Source of the DNA: Phoronis australis
Taxonomy: Eukaryota > Phoronida > Phoronidae
Assembly (NCBI GenBank): GCA_002633005.1
Contig: NMRA01000038.1
Span: forward strand, 242,410 to 306,409
Direction: 5' to 3'
Length of the DNA: 64,000 bases
The position numbers and the translations under genes are program-made. Of this stretch, positions 13,001 to 28,000 are shown in pieces. The first letter of the stretch is position 1; the number at the start of each line of letters is the position of its first letter. Below the pieces are notes generated by a model. That model was not told the DNA's origin. It worked only from the letters and a program-made list of their open reading frames with translations, and searched no databases.

Positions 13001-16000
13001 CTTGGACTAGAACATCATTGCATGAACCGTAATGAAATCTAGCATAGAATAATAGAATCCTTGAGGTTGCACAAATGTAAAGTAGAAAATATCAAATAAT
13101 CGAGTTCGATTTCGAGTACAAAGATTAATATCCGCGCCCAGCCTCCTAATCTTCATATTTGAAACTCGAGTTTTACGTCAACGCAATCATTTTGTCCAAT
13201 GAGAGATTAGCCTAAAGGGTTCCAGGTCATGTGAGCTCTGAAAAAGTTTAAGCCCGTAAAATTGCATGCACGCTCGTAAAACAACAAGCGAACTTAAACG
13301 ACGAGCGTAAAACGAGCGTAGATAATTCGAGTGCTAAGGTTATGTAGGACCTTATCGACGAGCCTGTTCATGTATCCAACTATGTACAAATCTCCAGAAT
13401 TTAACTCAGTGAGAGTATATATTTTTGAAAGAAGAAACTCTTTAGCATTTGATTTTCGATTTTACACTAAACTGCAACCAATGGGGTCTCCCTGAACATG
13501 TCGTTGTTGTAAAATTTGGCAAAAAAGAAAGGTGCATTCATTGCCAAACAATGATGCCAACAACGCGACCAAATTTTGTTTGATATAAGATAAAATATCA
13601 AAAATGTTTTTGCAGTTTTCTGAATTATCACTTTATTTTCGTTTTATGCAACATCATTTTTGTATAGTAATCACGAAAATCCTATTTTTTGATAATCAAC
13701 CTCTCGTGCAAAACTGGAACATTATAAAAACAATTCCTCACGTTGTTTTGGAGTACAGTACATAAAGCGTGGTATCTAAAAGTTTCATATGAATAAAACC
13801 AGCCATTTCTGAGATATGATGTTCCGAGGTTACCAAATCTGGCTATTTTTCTTCGTCCTACATAGTCTCATTATGCACGATCATAATTTAGGCTCGTATT
13901 TTACGCTCGTAAAAAGTGTCTCGACGCCCGCAATTTACGAGCGTAAATCACGAGAGGCACTTTCCGCTCGTCGGCCAACGAAAGATAACACCACTTCCCC
14001 CGGAATTCCACAGCGCCATCTCTGATTCTGCGGTCGGTATTTACCCACAATGCGGCCAATGCACGCTGCTAAGCACTGTTCAGATTAGCCTGTCATTTGT
14101 CATTCTGTCACCATTGTTGCAAAGTGTGTGAGTTGCAATGTAAGTATAATGGAATGAAAATTTGAGGGAAGCTTGATAAATCATTCTCCAGTTTTCCGAC
14201 AGGGGCCAAAAGTGCTTTAGCGGCCCTATCCTCTTGAAAACTTGGCCAATCACACAATATGTTTTTCTACCGCCGTAAAAGAGGAGAATTGATTCCTTGA
14301 TCACTTGATTGGTAACAAATGATCCTGTTGATAGTGCCACCTGGAGGAAAAGCCTGGCTGATAACTTCAGCTCTATCCCTAAGCTATCCATAGCTAAGAA
14401 ACGGGTATCTTGGTTGCATAACGGGTTCCCTTAGGATATGTGTTTTAAAAGTTGTTGTGTTTGAATTTATAATCGCCGTTTACCCTTTTAAAAAAGCAAG
14501 TTTGAATTAGTGTAAGATTCTATTCGCTTTACCCTTTTTTGACCACCGATGAATGGCAAGAATGCTAGAACGCGTGGAATTCTTAACAAAAATTACGCAT
14601 GTCATAATGTAGGTAACCGCATTCATTTCATTCCAGATTTCTTTAAAGAGCAATTTTCAAATCCTTGGTGATAACAGACTACGTATTGCGTTTTTTTTTG
14701 CATAAAACTAGTGGAAATATGTCTACCGTCACGTTATCGTTTTTTTATAAATTCGTGATATTTAAATGTGTGATTACCACAAACGAGAGAATTTTTCACG
14801 AGTCGCGTTTCTAGCATCATCAGCAAACACTCATTTGGTAGAGTGAACTTCATCTATGTAAACCTGAACAATTTCTTTTCCAGCATGTGCCTTAGCCGAC
14901 AAGGGTGTCGTTACTATTCTGGGTCCGCCGTCCAACACCTTAGGTCCACATATCGATTCCATGTGCTATGCTCTTCAAATTCCTCATCTGGACGCTAGGC
15001 TGGACACAGCTGTGAAAGACTCTTTAACCCCGCGTTTCTCCATCAATCTATTCCCCGACTCCACGTTACTCAACAAAGCTTTCCTTGATCTCATAAACTA
15101 CCAAGAATTTGAGACGGTTTTGCTAATATTTGGAGATGGTCACGGTAAGTGTCCCATGGATTTGGACTCAGTAATGTAGTTACTCTACGGAAAAATAGCT
15201 GAGGTTGGCGAAAGTGTAAATGATGCAAATACAGTTGGGAACTACAGTGCAGACCAACTGTAACACGACTGTGCATTTTTGTAGAAACAACTGGTTTATT
15301 AAAAATTAGGCGGAACTACAGCGGAAACGTAACTTCATTGAGGGGACGAGTAACGAGAAGTAAATCGCAAGAAAGAATCACAAAGTACTAACATGAGAAC
15401 TTCGTAACAAACGCAACCTCTTTTTCTATTACTTTTCAAAATCAAATCAGCCTCTCCCACGGGTTCTTAGGCCATGGGTCGTAGTTTCACTCCGGTCATC
15501 CTGTGATCATGTCTGTGGGGAAATTATTATTTTCTATGTAGCTAAATGTATCCCCAAGTATTTGATATTCGAAAACTCTTCAGATTTTTGTGCTCTTTTA
15601 ATGTAAGATTACTTAGCAATAGATGGCGCTGCATGCTTCCTCGGTAGCCAATCACAAACTCAGAAATTGAAAAGGTTCAAAAGGTCATATTCATTAACAT
15701 AATAAGTGATGATAGAATGAAACTTCTGCAGGGGAAACCTTCAGTTTTCCAGTTCTATTGATGTCCTTTACAAACGATGCAAGCATCTGCGAATATTTTT
15801 AAAACTTCATCTAGGTGTGGTACTTACAGTTGCTTTTAGTCACTTAGCTTGCATCAAACGTTATGCTCCTCAACCAATGGTAGTTACTAATTTGACTTGA
15901 AGACATATCACACTGTTATTTTTAATTCTGCATGCTTTTAGTTTCTTCACGATAATAAAATATGTCCTCGAAATGTCATTACAATCACCCATGATAGCAA

Positions 16001-19000
16001 GTAGCAGCATATGTTGATAAAAATAACGATGGTTTAAATCGGCTTGACAAGTTTCGGTGTTTATTAAAACGCCATCTTCAGAAGAAAAAACAGTTACAAG
16101 AGAGCTGAAGATTTGTGAGGCTCAGTTGATCAATTGGTGCAGGCCCCAGTCTCAATAGACAACTGTCACACCACACGTTGTCATGGTTAGTCTAGTCTAC
16201 TGTTATACTCCCCTGTAACTAACTATTTCGGGAAAAACAACAATAATAATAAAATCTCGCTTGAGCAAAAGTGCAAAGTCGATGACAATATACACATAAC
16301 TGCCAGTTACTAAGGCAATTTCTGTAAATTATTTCAAGATTTAGATGCACTCATAATTGCTCAGCTAAACATTTCTGAGCGATTGTGAGGTGGGCGCGTA
16401 AGATCAAATTCCTGTCTCAAGTCTTAAGTTGCTTTCAAGAAACAAACGCGGGGTCTTTTCAATTTTATAAAAATGGAATGGTTTGCGATATCAAAAACAG
16501 CCCCCAAAGCGGTCAAAGAAGTGGTTTTAGGTGTCTATTTCTTTTATGGCTTACGGCGCCACAGACTGTTCTATTGCAGGCCTTGATGATTTGGCTTCTT
16601 CAAGTTTGTGAATAAACAAAGGAAAAACCAACACATTATAGGTGATTTTTTCAGGTCTTTTCAAACTCCGTGGGTTAATCGAACAAATTAACCCGCAATT
16701 CGAACTGATCATCCGGGAAGTTAACATGCTCAATATAAGGGTCGTTCTCAAAGAATCTCAACGAAGGCGGTGGAATAACATTGTTGTAGATCTGCCTATT
16801 GAAGAAACACAGACGCTTCTAAAAGTCGTAAGTAAGCCGCCGGATAAATCTAATTAATAGGATTTTATGGAATATTGGTTATCCAGAGATGCACGATGGT
16901 TCGTGCCCTATTTATCAATTTAAGTGTCTTAAAGAAGTCGCTCGCTAATTTGGCTTGAAATGAAAGGTGTCTCGAAAATGTACTCACATTTCAGTACAAT
17001 TTCGGCAGTTCAGTCAAGTTCAGTTCTACAGTATGGTTACCCCTTGCTGTGAGAGTAGGCTGGTGAGTTATCTCGCTTTATGTGCACGGGAATGAAAAAC
17101 AAACGACTCAATTTTGAAGAACAAAATTTTATCTCGCATTGCTACTGTAAACTCAAAAACGTCAAAGAGGAACAAAAAAAATTAATTGTTAGTAAAAGTT
17201 AATCAACAATTCATTTATATTGATTGAAAATTTCACCATTAATCTTGTTTTTAAACCAATAAGCAATGCAGTTATCGCCGTTTGAAATGTTAGTACATTT
17301 TGAGACACCTTGTATTTCTTTCTGAGTGATAAAACATTTCGATGTAGTGAGATTATATATTACGACGCCAAATATATTCAGTTGCTTACCCTTGTATCAT
17401 GAAAAACTTTGTTATGTTGCTGGATCAAAATCACCTTCTTATTGGTGCCAAAATATCGCCCCGTCCACATCAGGGATTCAACTCTTCTCTCGTAAATTGT
17501 ACGCATTGTACCGTTGGCGCCTTATTCTGCTTTTGAAAATTAATTTTTAATGTCTGCATTGTAACTTACTTCGAAACAATAAACTTTAATTTACATCAAA
17601 ATGACATAGGGCAACCTAAACTTAATGCAAAGCAGTGATTACCACGTAATAGGTGTACAATTGCGAGTCAAGTGTCCAACGTACGCGTAGCATTGCGTGC
17701 CGCACTTAGCCGGTTTCGAAGGGTTAGCCGCGTAAGACATCTGATGGATTCTTGGCGATAACTTCTGGCTTACAAATAAATCAGATGTCTAAGTCGGTTG
17801 ACTCAGCCAAACCGACAAAGTCAATTAAGTGCAGTCATTGTGTACATACACCTCACAGAGAGGTGGTGTGGTATTTCGGATAGTGCGTATTAATTCGTGA
17901 CATCATCTTATTCTTGTCTCATCTTTCGAAATAGGCGCTACAGGAGGGTATGGTCGATCGGCATCACAAATTCATCTTGGCAAATTTGGTAAGCATTGCC
18001 TGCAAGGGAGTGGTTCGCTCATAATTCGTCATACTCGTGTTTCATGCAAGTCCCTTAAATACGACTAGTGATCACTCGTTATAAGCCGATGGTGGTTAAC
18101 GAATTTAGAAAACTTCACGATATTTCTTGCAATCTAAAGGGAATTTAAATGGTGGTGCTGCGACATATATTGTCGCACTCGACACACATTATTGCCTAGG
18201 CGACAACATGTGTCGAGTATGACAATATGTCTCCACCTTCACATATCAGCAGCGACAATAGTTAATGCAATATGAAATTGCAGTTGTGTTTATCAATATG
18301 CATATAGAATAACCTCTTTCATTAATCCGCAGGATGGCGCAACACTTGACCTGGAAGATTACAAGCACAACTCCGCCTACATTATGTCACTCAGCCTCCC
18401 GGCGACTAGTAGTCCTATGGGAATGCAAATCATGGGCCGTATGAAGGAGTACGAGCAAGCGATGGGTGTATCAATGCTAACAAAAAACGATCGAATTAGG
18501 GTGTGTATATTATTGCCCGTGAGGCAGCTACGGGCAAACAGTACCCTGATAGGGAACGGCAACCCCGGGAAGGGCGCCACAAAACAACTGGTAGCGAACG
18601 TGGGCTTGTGCCAAGCATGACATGGAATAGTTGAATTTATGGTGGACCTTGGGATCTACCTTCCAACGGAAACGACCAAATTGAAAGAAAGCCATCGCCA
18701 CGCCGATTTTAGGGCCTGTGCGTGCACTTTTTTGAAAACTTTGGTTGCCCCNTTTTTGAACACTTTGGTTGCCCCCTTCCTCCACCCGCTTACAAAATCC
18801 AATATCCGTTATAGTGACATTGCATCAGTGGCGACCGGAGGTGGGGGACCATCATTATCTTTCTCCTCGGGTGGCGATAACCCTAGCTACGCCACTGCTT
18901 ATCGCAAAGTGACATGTGATGCAGAGCTTCTTCGATTCAACCATTCTTGTGCAGAGTACTGTAGTTCAATTTGTTATTGGTGTAAAACTGTAATGGAAAT

Positions 19001-22000
19001 TAATCGCTTCATTATGTCCATTTTTCTTAAGGTTTTCTTTACATTAATAATTGTCGAGGGTTGTGGTGCAGCAGAAATGATACAGCAATACGCTTACATT
19101 TCATATGAAGGAAACACGTTGTTAGAGATTTGGTTATCATACGCTTTTCCTCTGCCCTGTTCTTGCGAAATTGCGCGCTTTTATGTCGTCATCATATTTA
19201 TATTGTTAATGACAACTACATTTGCGTTACAAAATGTAGAGGTTCTTTCAAGATGCTATTGAATTTCAGTTATGCTAAAACATCGCCGAATTACTTGCTG
19301 GTTGATATTGTTGCCATTGACGTGAACTCTATGCAAGGGTTGGACGGATAGAAAGCTCCTTTAAAATGGAAAGGTTCAATTAAATAATATTTTTCTGAGT
19401 TAGCTATTTCTCATCATTTTTCTCCATGTCTGATATCCTTCTTCAGATTGAGGCAGCTTTGATTCATGACGCCGTGTATGCGTTCGCTTATGCGTATCAA
19501 GGTATGACGAACAACAGCGCCCCAATTGACCACATGGAAACAAACCTCGTTTGCGATATAAAGGAAAGCGCCATAACTCCGTGGGACAGAGGGGATTCGT
19601 TGTATAATTACATGAACATGGTCAGTACAGCAGGAGAAACATTGAAACAAGATTCTAAATTAAAAACTCGCTCCTAGCAACAAAAAGTTTTGCTGACGTT
19701 TTACATAGATAGACAATAACGACTTGTTCCAATGGGAAACAATTAGAATTCTATGGCGGAATCTCATGATATGATTGGTCTCAAAATGTTTTGCGTTTTA
19801 ATGGATATTTTATGCATAAGTTAGACGCATCGTTTGATTTATCCAAAATAATGGCAGTACCGTAATGTTAAAATGAATTGGCGATATTCAGTGTAGCTCT
19901 GTGATGCATAGTTTAAGTAACCTTGACCTTGGTCCGATAAAAAAGACGTAAGAATGTAATGAGCAATATGTTTATTTGAAAACCTGACGTGTTGTGATAG
20001 TGTCTGACATATTTTTGGTCAACATTTAGAATAAAATGGAAGGTCTCACTGGAAAAGTTCGCTTTACTGAAGGGAGACGAACTCAGTTTGAGTTAGAAGT
20101 TTTGCAACTCACGGAGAGCGAAGATATGACGTTCGTAAGTAGGCGTGTTAGTTCGTTTACATAACTCATGACACACAGAAAATATAATAGGAAATACTAT
20201 AGTCTCGTCCAACCTTTAATATTCATCGATGGCTGTCAACCTGGCATCAACTCATGTCTGTTAAAAGAAATACTTGTTGAAGACTGGCGGCACCAATCAT
20301 TTTTCTTAACGTCTAATTTGGAAAAGTCACAAAATTGTCGGAGTGGTGTCTACCGTTCACCAAAAGTGCTCTGTCTGCGTCAAAAGTGTGAGCTAATACA
20401 AGATGCTTTATCTTACTCATATCGAGCACTACGTGCCGAGTAGTTCATAGTTTACTCAGTTTGGTCACTAGAGGGCGCAATCATTAATACAGGTGACAGT
20501 TTCAGTGTTCCTACAAGAGAAATGTGTAATGGCCACTTCAGTTGGCGGCGACACGCGAGTTGCGCTGAATAATCGCCCATTTCTCTAACCTTTGGAAGTT
20601 CAGTAACAAAGTTGGTTTTCTGACTAATTTCTCTATTCTCAACATCTCTATCAATAATATTTTCAAGCATGAACTGTGAGTGCCCTGCATGTTTATCCGA
20701 CGCGACAGAAGCCTCGTCTGATTGAGATGTGGCCTAATAATCCGTTTTTACCTTTTCTGCCCAACGTGATGAGTAATATCCATAAGAGAACAAGTGAAGT
20801 GTTATCTTATGGGTATAAACAAGTGTAACCCTTTGTTCCTTTGTCTGCGTAGATTGGAAACTGGAATTCTTCAGCACCAGAAGAGAAAAGTGGTCTTAAC
20901 ATCACGGCACCTATTGAATTTCTGGCGGAAGTAGGGGATTTTAGAAACAAAACCTTGATCGTAACATCCGTGCTGGTAAGTTGGCCTATTACCAGGATAT
21001 CCTCCCAAAATCTTGTGGTAGCGTTTATGGTCAACACAATTTTAGAATGCTCAGCATTTGCTAGTCACGAACACGTGACAGGGGAACAATCATCCATCTT
21101 ACGCGTTTCAAACATTTCCATCAGTATACGCGTATTTGTTCGTTTGTAGTTGGTGCTTGTTTTGTGTTGTCTTCTATGATTTTATCTTACAGAGGCCACT
21201 CATTGTCACTATTGTTCTGGTAGGTCACGTGATCATGCCGCCATATTGGGTGAACGTTTTGAGTGCCATGCTAAAGCGCATTAAAAACAACGCATGAGCT
21301 TCGTAGCTGTGTTTGCATATTTGACATATGCCCTCTTGTCCATGTGTCTTCAAAAAGACAGAATGTATAGCAGTGCAATATAAAGTTGTTTTGTTAAAAT
21401 GAAGTTTCAAAATAGCTTTTCTATTTCCAGGCACTGTTATTTTGGACTATTGGCAGTACATATCATGATTTGTTACGTGGTATATACATAATGTAATATT
21501 GACGTTTTTTCGGACCTACCTGCTCTCAGATAGTTTTTTTAAATCATAATAGCAAAAATAATATTTCCAATGGTCACCGATGACGTTCTCTGAAGCAGAA
21601 TTCACATTCCTTCGAAACTGTTGATCAACCAGGTAAATTCTACAAATCTTCCTCAACAAGCGCAATTTTACACTGTGTAACGCCAACCTAATTGTTGAAG
21701 AATATGTTGCAAACAATAATTAGGCAAGCTTATCAATTTGGAGGGCATAGATTTTGTGAGTCATGTATTGTCACGTGACCCAGATACCTCTCTGATTGGT
21801 TGAGCCCGTATCTGCTCTTGATGCCCACCGCTCAACATGCAAAAATATACCAGCAGAAATCTATTTTCTTCAGGAGAGCTGCAGGTCCGATTTTGTTGAT
21901 CAAGAGGTTTGAAGGAATGGTTCACATTGTTGGCAGAATAGTGTTGTAGAGAATTTGTGGACAATGATAAACGGAATTAAATACCTGGTCTAACTTATTG

Positions 22001-25000
22001 TGTGGCTGCTGCATTTCAGCTAATTCCAACTAGTTATTGAAGAACGAATTTACATTGTCCTCGATTTAAAATAGCATCGCGTTAACAAATAGATTTTAGT
22101 TTCCTTTTAGTATACGTGAAAATAATGAGTGTACACGATGTAGTGGAAATAGCGTATTAGTCCAAAACTGTCGACGGTGTGAATTCTTTCATACTTAAGA
22201 ACTCGAGTCGCACTTCAGGATGCGTGATAGGTTAATTTTCAAATCGAGTCTCAAGCAACTAGCGGTGCCGGGGTCATGGGACCTGGTTCCTGTGTCTTCT
22301 TGCTGTACTTGAAAGAAATTCGACATCCAAAATTGACCAATTGCAGGATAGTTCGACTTAGTTAGTCCACCAACGCCTACCTAATGAGGCACGGTTGGTG
22401 AACCATATGGCTAACTGGCCAAACGATGGTTATCACATGGCCACAACAATTGAGTGAAAATATATACTGAATATCTCACACAGAACAAACTCAGACTTAT
22501 CTATCAATAAACTTTTAGCCTTCCAATGTTCTTTTGCACTTGCACTTAAGTTAAACCTAATCGTGCACTTTATCACCAGTGCAATTTACTTAGCCACATC
22601 TTAAAAATGTAAGTTGCCTACCATGTCCTATCTTGGAGATGCCCCCAATTGTTTTGTTCAGTTGACCTTGTACAAAATCCCCATACTCATAGCAAAACAT
22701 TGGAAAGGAGATCATGATTTTTTCTCTGTGCACTTGTATCCTAAGTATTGTTCACGTTAAGTGTTTCTTCACACATTGTTTAGTATACTTTATGGTATCA
22801 ATCAAAACGTAATTTGGTTGCGCAATACCGTCACAAGACTATCGTCTGTCCGCCTTTGACGACCAAAGGCAACGTATCGCTTACTTTCAAGTTAAAAATT
22901 TGTACTCGAATCACACGGCGTGATTGGTTGATTTTTTAGTCTGATTCGGGTATCATATTTTCCTAGCCCAAGAAAAAAACTTCAACTTCTAGTGTCGTTC
23001 TTCAATACGCATACTGCAAAGTCATCAAACTGCGCTGTACTGTTCATCACGCCAACAACTATTTGCAAACTCACCACTAAGCCACTTAATACTTCGCAGT
23101 ATGGAACATTCTAGAACCTTTTCAGGAACAGCCGTACGTCATGAGGAAAGAACTCGAGAAGGGAAAGCCTTCTCGTCCTGGTGAAGACGAGTACGAGGGG
23201 TTCTGCATCGACTTGTTGAACAAACTGGCTAAGGAAATGAATTTCAAGTACAGAATCTATTTGGCGCCTGACGGAAACTATGGGCAAAAGGTCGACGGGA
23301 AATGGGACGGCGTCATCAAGGAACTGATCGACAGAGTGAGCAAAGACAATGGGCTTGTTTCATATGCATAGTTATTAAAGATTCAGTCGGAAATTTCGCA
23401 TTAGACCCCACAAAGAAATAATTTAGTCTCAGTTCAACTAAGTAGGATGTGCTAGAGAATAAATCTAGCATCGCTAGTTCGTCCTTTAAGAATGTATTCA
23501 CTACGTTAAGTGCTAACAATTACGCTGCAAAAACTCTAATTTCTATAATAGCGATAGCGTAAGGGAACAATGGGATTGAAACCTCTAAGTCCTTTAGCAT
23601 TAAAATGTCCCTTTGAGTATATTGCAGTCTCAACTTGTTTGCAAATGAATCGGGAAATAAAGAGATTTGAAAACGTCAGAATTCATTTGTTCAATTGATA
23701 AAACATTAGTCTGACGTCAAGAGTGGAACATGGCTTCGCCATTTGTCGGATTGCTATCCAATACCTGCCGTATTCTCTGAGAACACATCTCCGGTCACAG
23801 AAACTGAAATCCATCTTTTATATCAGCGAGAATGATCACATGTTGGCTTCATCCTATCTATTTGGTTGTCATAACAATGCACCTGTAAGTCATCAATTGC
23901 ATCCAATCTATTGCGACGCCATCACGTGGCAGGAAATGATTGAAAACGACCTACATAATATCAAAATTCATGATGTATTTAGGATAAGGCCGATCTTAGA
24001 AAATGATTAGCAATTTATCAGGTCTTAGGCTTCAGGACTGAGATAACGAAACTTAATGAACGTTGATTAATGACACTTTATCTGCTCATGTGGAACTAAG
24101 GTTTCACCAAGCAGATAAAAGTTAATTATATTCAATTATGTTGCTCTTCTAGTTTTAATTCTTAAGGACACTTTCCATTTGAACGTAAAATGCATCGTTT
24201 TATACGTGCATACGAGAACGTGAAATCCCATCTGTTACCACACTTGGCATGTGGATCACGCATTACGCATTACGCATTTATGGAAACGAGGCTTAAGAAT
24301 TATCGTATGTCGAATTTTGGTGATTGCAGAAAGCAGACATGGCGCTGGGAATGCTGACTATCAACTACCAGCGAGAGCACGTTGTCGACTTTACAAAGCC
24401 CTTCATGAGTCTCGGCATCAGCATCTTGTTCAAGGTGCCCAAGCGCGAGACGCCAGGCCTCTTTTCCTTTCTCAACCCGCTCGCCCTCGACATCTGGCTG
24501 TACGTGATCGTCGCCTACGTCCTAGTCAGTCTCACCATGTTCATACTGGCGAGATTCAGCCCGTACGAGTGGTACAACCCACATCCGTGCAACGAGGAGA
24601 CTGACACGGTAGCTAATCTGTTCAACTTATCTAACAGCTTCTGGTTCTCCGTGGGTACTCTGATGCAGCAAGGTTCTGACATCAATCCACGCGCGATATC
24701 CACGCGACTGGTGGGAGGAGTGTGGTGGTTCTTCACGCTCATCATTATATCCTCCTACACAGCCAACTTAGCAGCCTTCCTTACTGTTGAGAGAATGATC
24801 AGTCCGATAGAGAACGCAGAAGATCTTGTGAATAATCCTGAGGGTATTACGTATGGAACGAGAGATAGCGGCACAACCAAGACATTCTTCAACGTAAGTC
24901 GGGATATCAACATTTTGAACATCGCTTCGCTGCCTAGTATCAAACGAAAGTGACATCTCATAATGATAGCAAGTTTCATAAAATTGCAGATTTAATAAAT

Positions 25001-28000
25001 CATAAGATGTTGGAGTGAATTCGATCCAAGCAGTAGATGAAATGTGGAAGCCATGACTTCTTAGCTGTTAGGTTTTTTGTTCGAGACCCAGTATGTGGCG
25101 CCGCCATTGTTGCATCGTGTAGCAAACGTGTGTTCCGTAACCGAAAGACACTCACGAGGCACTTGTTGCGAGAACTATTCACTTATGGCATTTTTCACCT
25201 TGGTCAACATTCCAGCCTTGCCGATTATTCAGTTCAGAGGCGGCCATATTGCAAGTTTAGTCAAGTAAGGTCCCTAGTCTTCTCGCCAGACTCTCATTTC
25301 CCTCGGGTGATTTTGCGTAGCCTTGCGTGATCTCGCTTTTCATACATGTTCCGCTGTGGAACCCAATAACAACCGCATCACATTGAATGCAGCAAACCAA
25401 GTTATTACAACGGGACGCCTTTGTGTCGTGAATACTTATTATTTTACTTTCACGGCCGGGACTCGAGTTCAGTATTCTTTCGAATCCGTGATAACTGGCT
25501 GTCCATTTCAGAGCTGCGTCAGCTGTTGGCTGTATTAAAGCCCCATGCAGCGCCATATTTGAAAATAGTTATTTTGGTTCATGTTTGGAGTAAAACCTCT
25601 TGTTTTGTTTTGTTTTGTTTTCTTTTCTTTTTTTTTCTTTAGTTCGGCGAGTACGACCTTATCAACCTAATTAGTGTTCCGCGGTCTGTAAAGGCGAAGG
25701 CAACCTTTTTCCTAAAATAAGGTTTGTTTTTTATCCTAGACATATTTTCCACTTAATTACAGCTTTTTGTAATTTTATAAATTACTCGTCCGCTACTCCG
25801 GAAGTGACGTTTTAGGAGGCAAGCATTTCGCGCCAATTTCTTTTCATATCTGACTGTGAGAGCTGCCGAGTCAGTCATTGTTCTACCTCGGTTGTGTTAA
25901 GTTCCGCCGTCGTTTGCTTTCATTTACTAGTGAGTCAACATGCCACACTGTTGCTGCGTACCAGGATGTACTAATTATCGGCTCACGCGCGCTTTGGGAG
26001 TACCTTTGCATCGCTTTCCTATGGATGACACACTTCGCCGTACTTGGCTCGTTCGTGTGAAGAACGTAGCGTTACCCGTCCACGCAACGTACAAGGCAGT
26101 GGACAATTACCGTGTGTGTGGCAAGCACTTTCTGCCGTCCGATTACGAAAGGGATTTGTACGCTGAACTGATTGAGGTCTCTGCGAAACAACGTCTGAAG
26201 AAGGATGCAATTCCGTCTGTGTTGATTCCCGGCAGTGCCCCGTCGCCACCCCCGAGAAGTGCGTTTTTGAAGCGAGAAGCCTCGCGAGCTGTGACCAGTA
26301 CAGTGACTGGAGCCAGTGGAGGCACTTCATCTACTGTCACCCGTGCCTCCGAACGTACCCCAGAGCGTGAAATTCCTGGAACCAGTAGTGATTCGCCCTG
26401 TGCTGTTTTCTCCAGCCCAGAGCCTCTAAGCAGCCCTGCAGCGATATTGAGTAGTGGGAGTGATTACAGGCNTCACAAGACCCTTCTGTCTTCGTCAAAA
26501 CCTACGATGATGGAGTGGAGCGAGTCAAGAATGAAAAATACGCTTTGTTGATGGAGTCGACGACCTTAGATTACAGAGTGCAGAGAGACTGTGAACTGAT
26601 GCAAGTTGGAGGACTGCTGAGCTCTAGCGGTTATGGGATCGCGACACCAATTGGTAATTTTGTGCATGTGTCAAAATGAATGACATCTTTGTCTACACCC
26701 GATCTCCTGTTAGAAAACAGTGCTTTAGACATACATGCTTTGTTTGCAGTGATGACGCTTGTGTTTCATTAAAAACCCATAGACAAAATGACTACTGTGG
26801 TTTGCCGCGAATGTTAATGCAATTCAAAAAGGTAATTTTAAGCATGTAAACTGATTGTTATGAGGACAGTGTCTAATATCAGAACTCAGACTCAGACTCT
26901 CGAAACTTTTTGAGTCGATTTCCAAATACAGAGATTTGATGCCGGGCCCTGACATTGCTTGTTTAAGCTCACTTGTCCTAAAATCATGGAAGTGTGTGCT
27001 TTAGATGTAGGTTCCTTTGTGTTGCGAATATGGTTCAGCACAGCGATCATGTGGAGCAGTCATCAGCTAATTTGTTGCAAATGTCGGAGTTAACTATGAA
27101 CTAGTATCCAGTTGTTCTCATGTACAGGAACTGCAAAACGAGAGACTTTAAAAACACCGTCTGGATATATTCTGGTTTTTGAGATCGCATTTATTTATTT
27201 TCAAGGACGACAGTTAAATCATAAAACTGTGAGCAATATTTATTGAGCATAAAAGTATGAGATACGTCATCTCAAGCAAAATAAGCTTATTTTCCAGATG
27301 GTCCTGACAAAATTGCATACAGCAAAAATAGTAATGAACAATGAAATAAACAATGAAAGGGACGTGAAGATACAATGGCAATCAATTGCAGTTCATTTGA
27401 TAATACCAAAGTAGGAAATTGCGCGTATTTCAACAGGCACATCTAGACACAATGAACCAGTATTTCTTTTTTAAGGCCTAGTTTTCTCTAGTCACACGTT
27501 TATTGTTTTACGAACAGGATCTCCATATAGAGACTCGCTGTCAATGAACATTTTGGATCTTCAAGAGAGAGGTGAAATTCAGGAACTGTATCTAAAATGG
27601 TGGAAGAACACTGGACAGACTTGTAATCGGGAAGAAGAGAAGAACTCGAAAGCTAATGAACTGCGCATGGAGAATGTCGGGGGCATATTTGTGGTTCTGT
27701 TGGGTGGACTGGCTTTAGCAGTCGTGGTGGCGATTGTGGAGTTTATATGGAACTCGAAGAGAAACGCTCGAGCAGACAAGGTATGTTTTGCTCGTTGTTC
27801 AAAAACTTGTACATGTACAAGGAATGTTCTGCTGGTTGTTCAGAGAATTGTACATGTACATTCGAAACTGTACAAGTCATTACGATGTTGTGTTAGAGGT
27901 TAACTCGTAACAGTAAACTGAAAGGGTCTTCCCAGATTTCAACCTATGGGAATGACTGAATGTTATGACTTCAGTTTCATTACTTTAACGAATGGGAAGC

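Larger units (their letters stand above)
10013..14883. other. Gene A intron 2, 4.9 kb
   Basis: No coding sequence was recognised. It holds a small CRE/ETS motif cluster near 11536-11579 and a cluster of ACGAGCGTAAA-type motifs in both orientations at about 13254-13990. Confidence 0.7.

Noticed and set aside
16828-17934. Suspected missing exon of gene A between exons 4 and 5
   Set aside because: Alignment with gene B shows exon 4 already covers the IVVDL/VIDC segment, so the protein is continuous across this intron.
18639-19262. Longest open frame in this part, 207 codons
   Set aside because: It lies in the intron between gene A exons 6 and 7, reads through the single N and its repeated overlap, and resembles no protein.
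24251-24604. 117-codon frame overlapping exon 11
   Set aside because: Different frame of a strongly supported receptor exon; shadow only.
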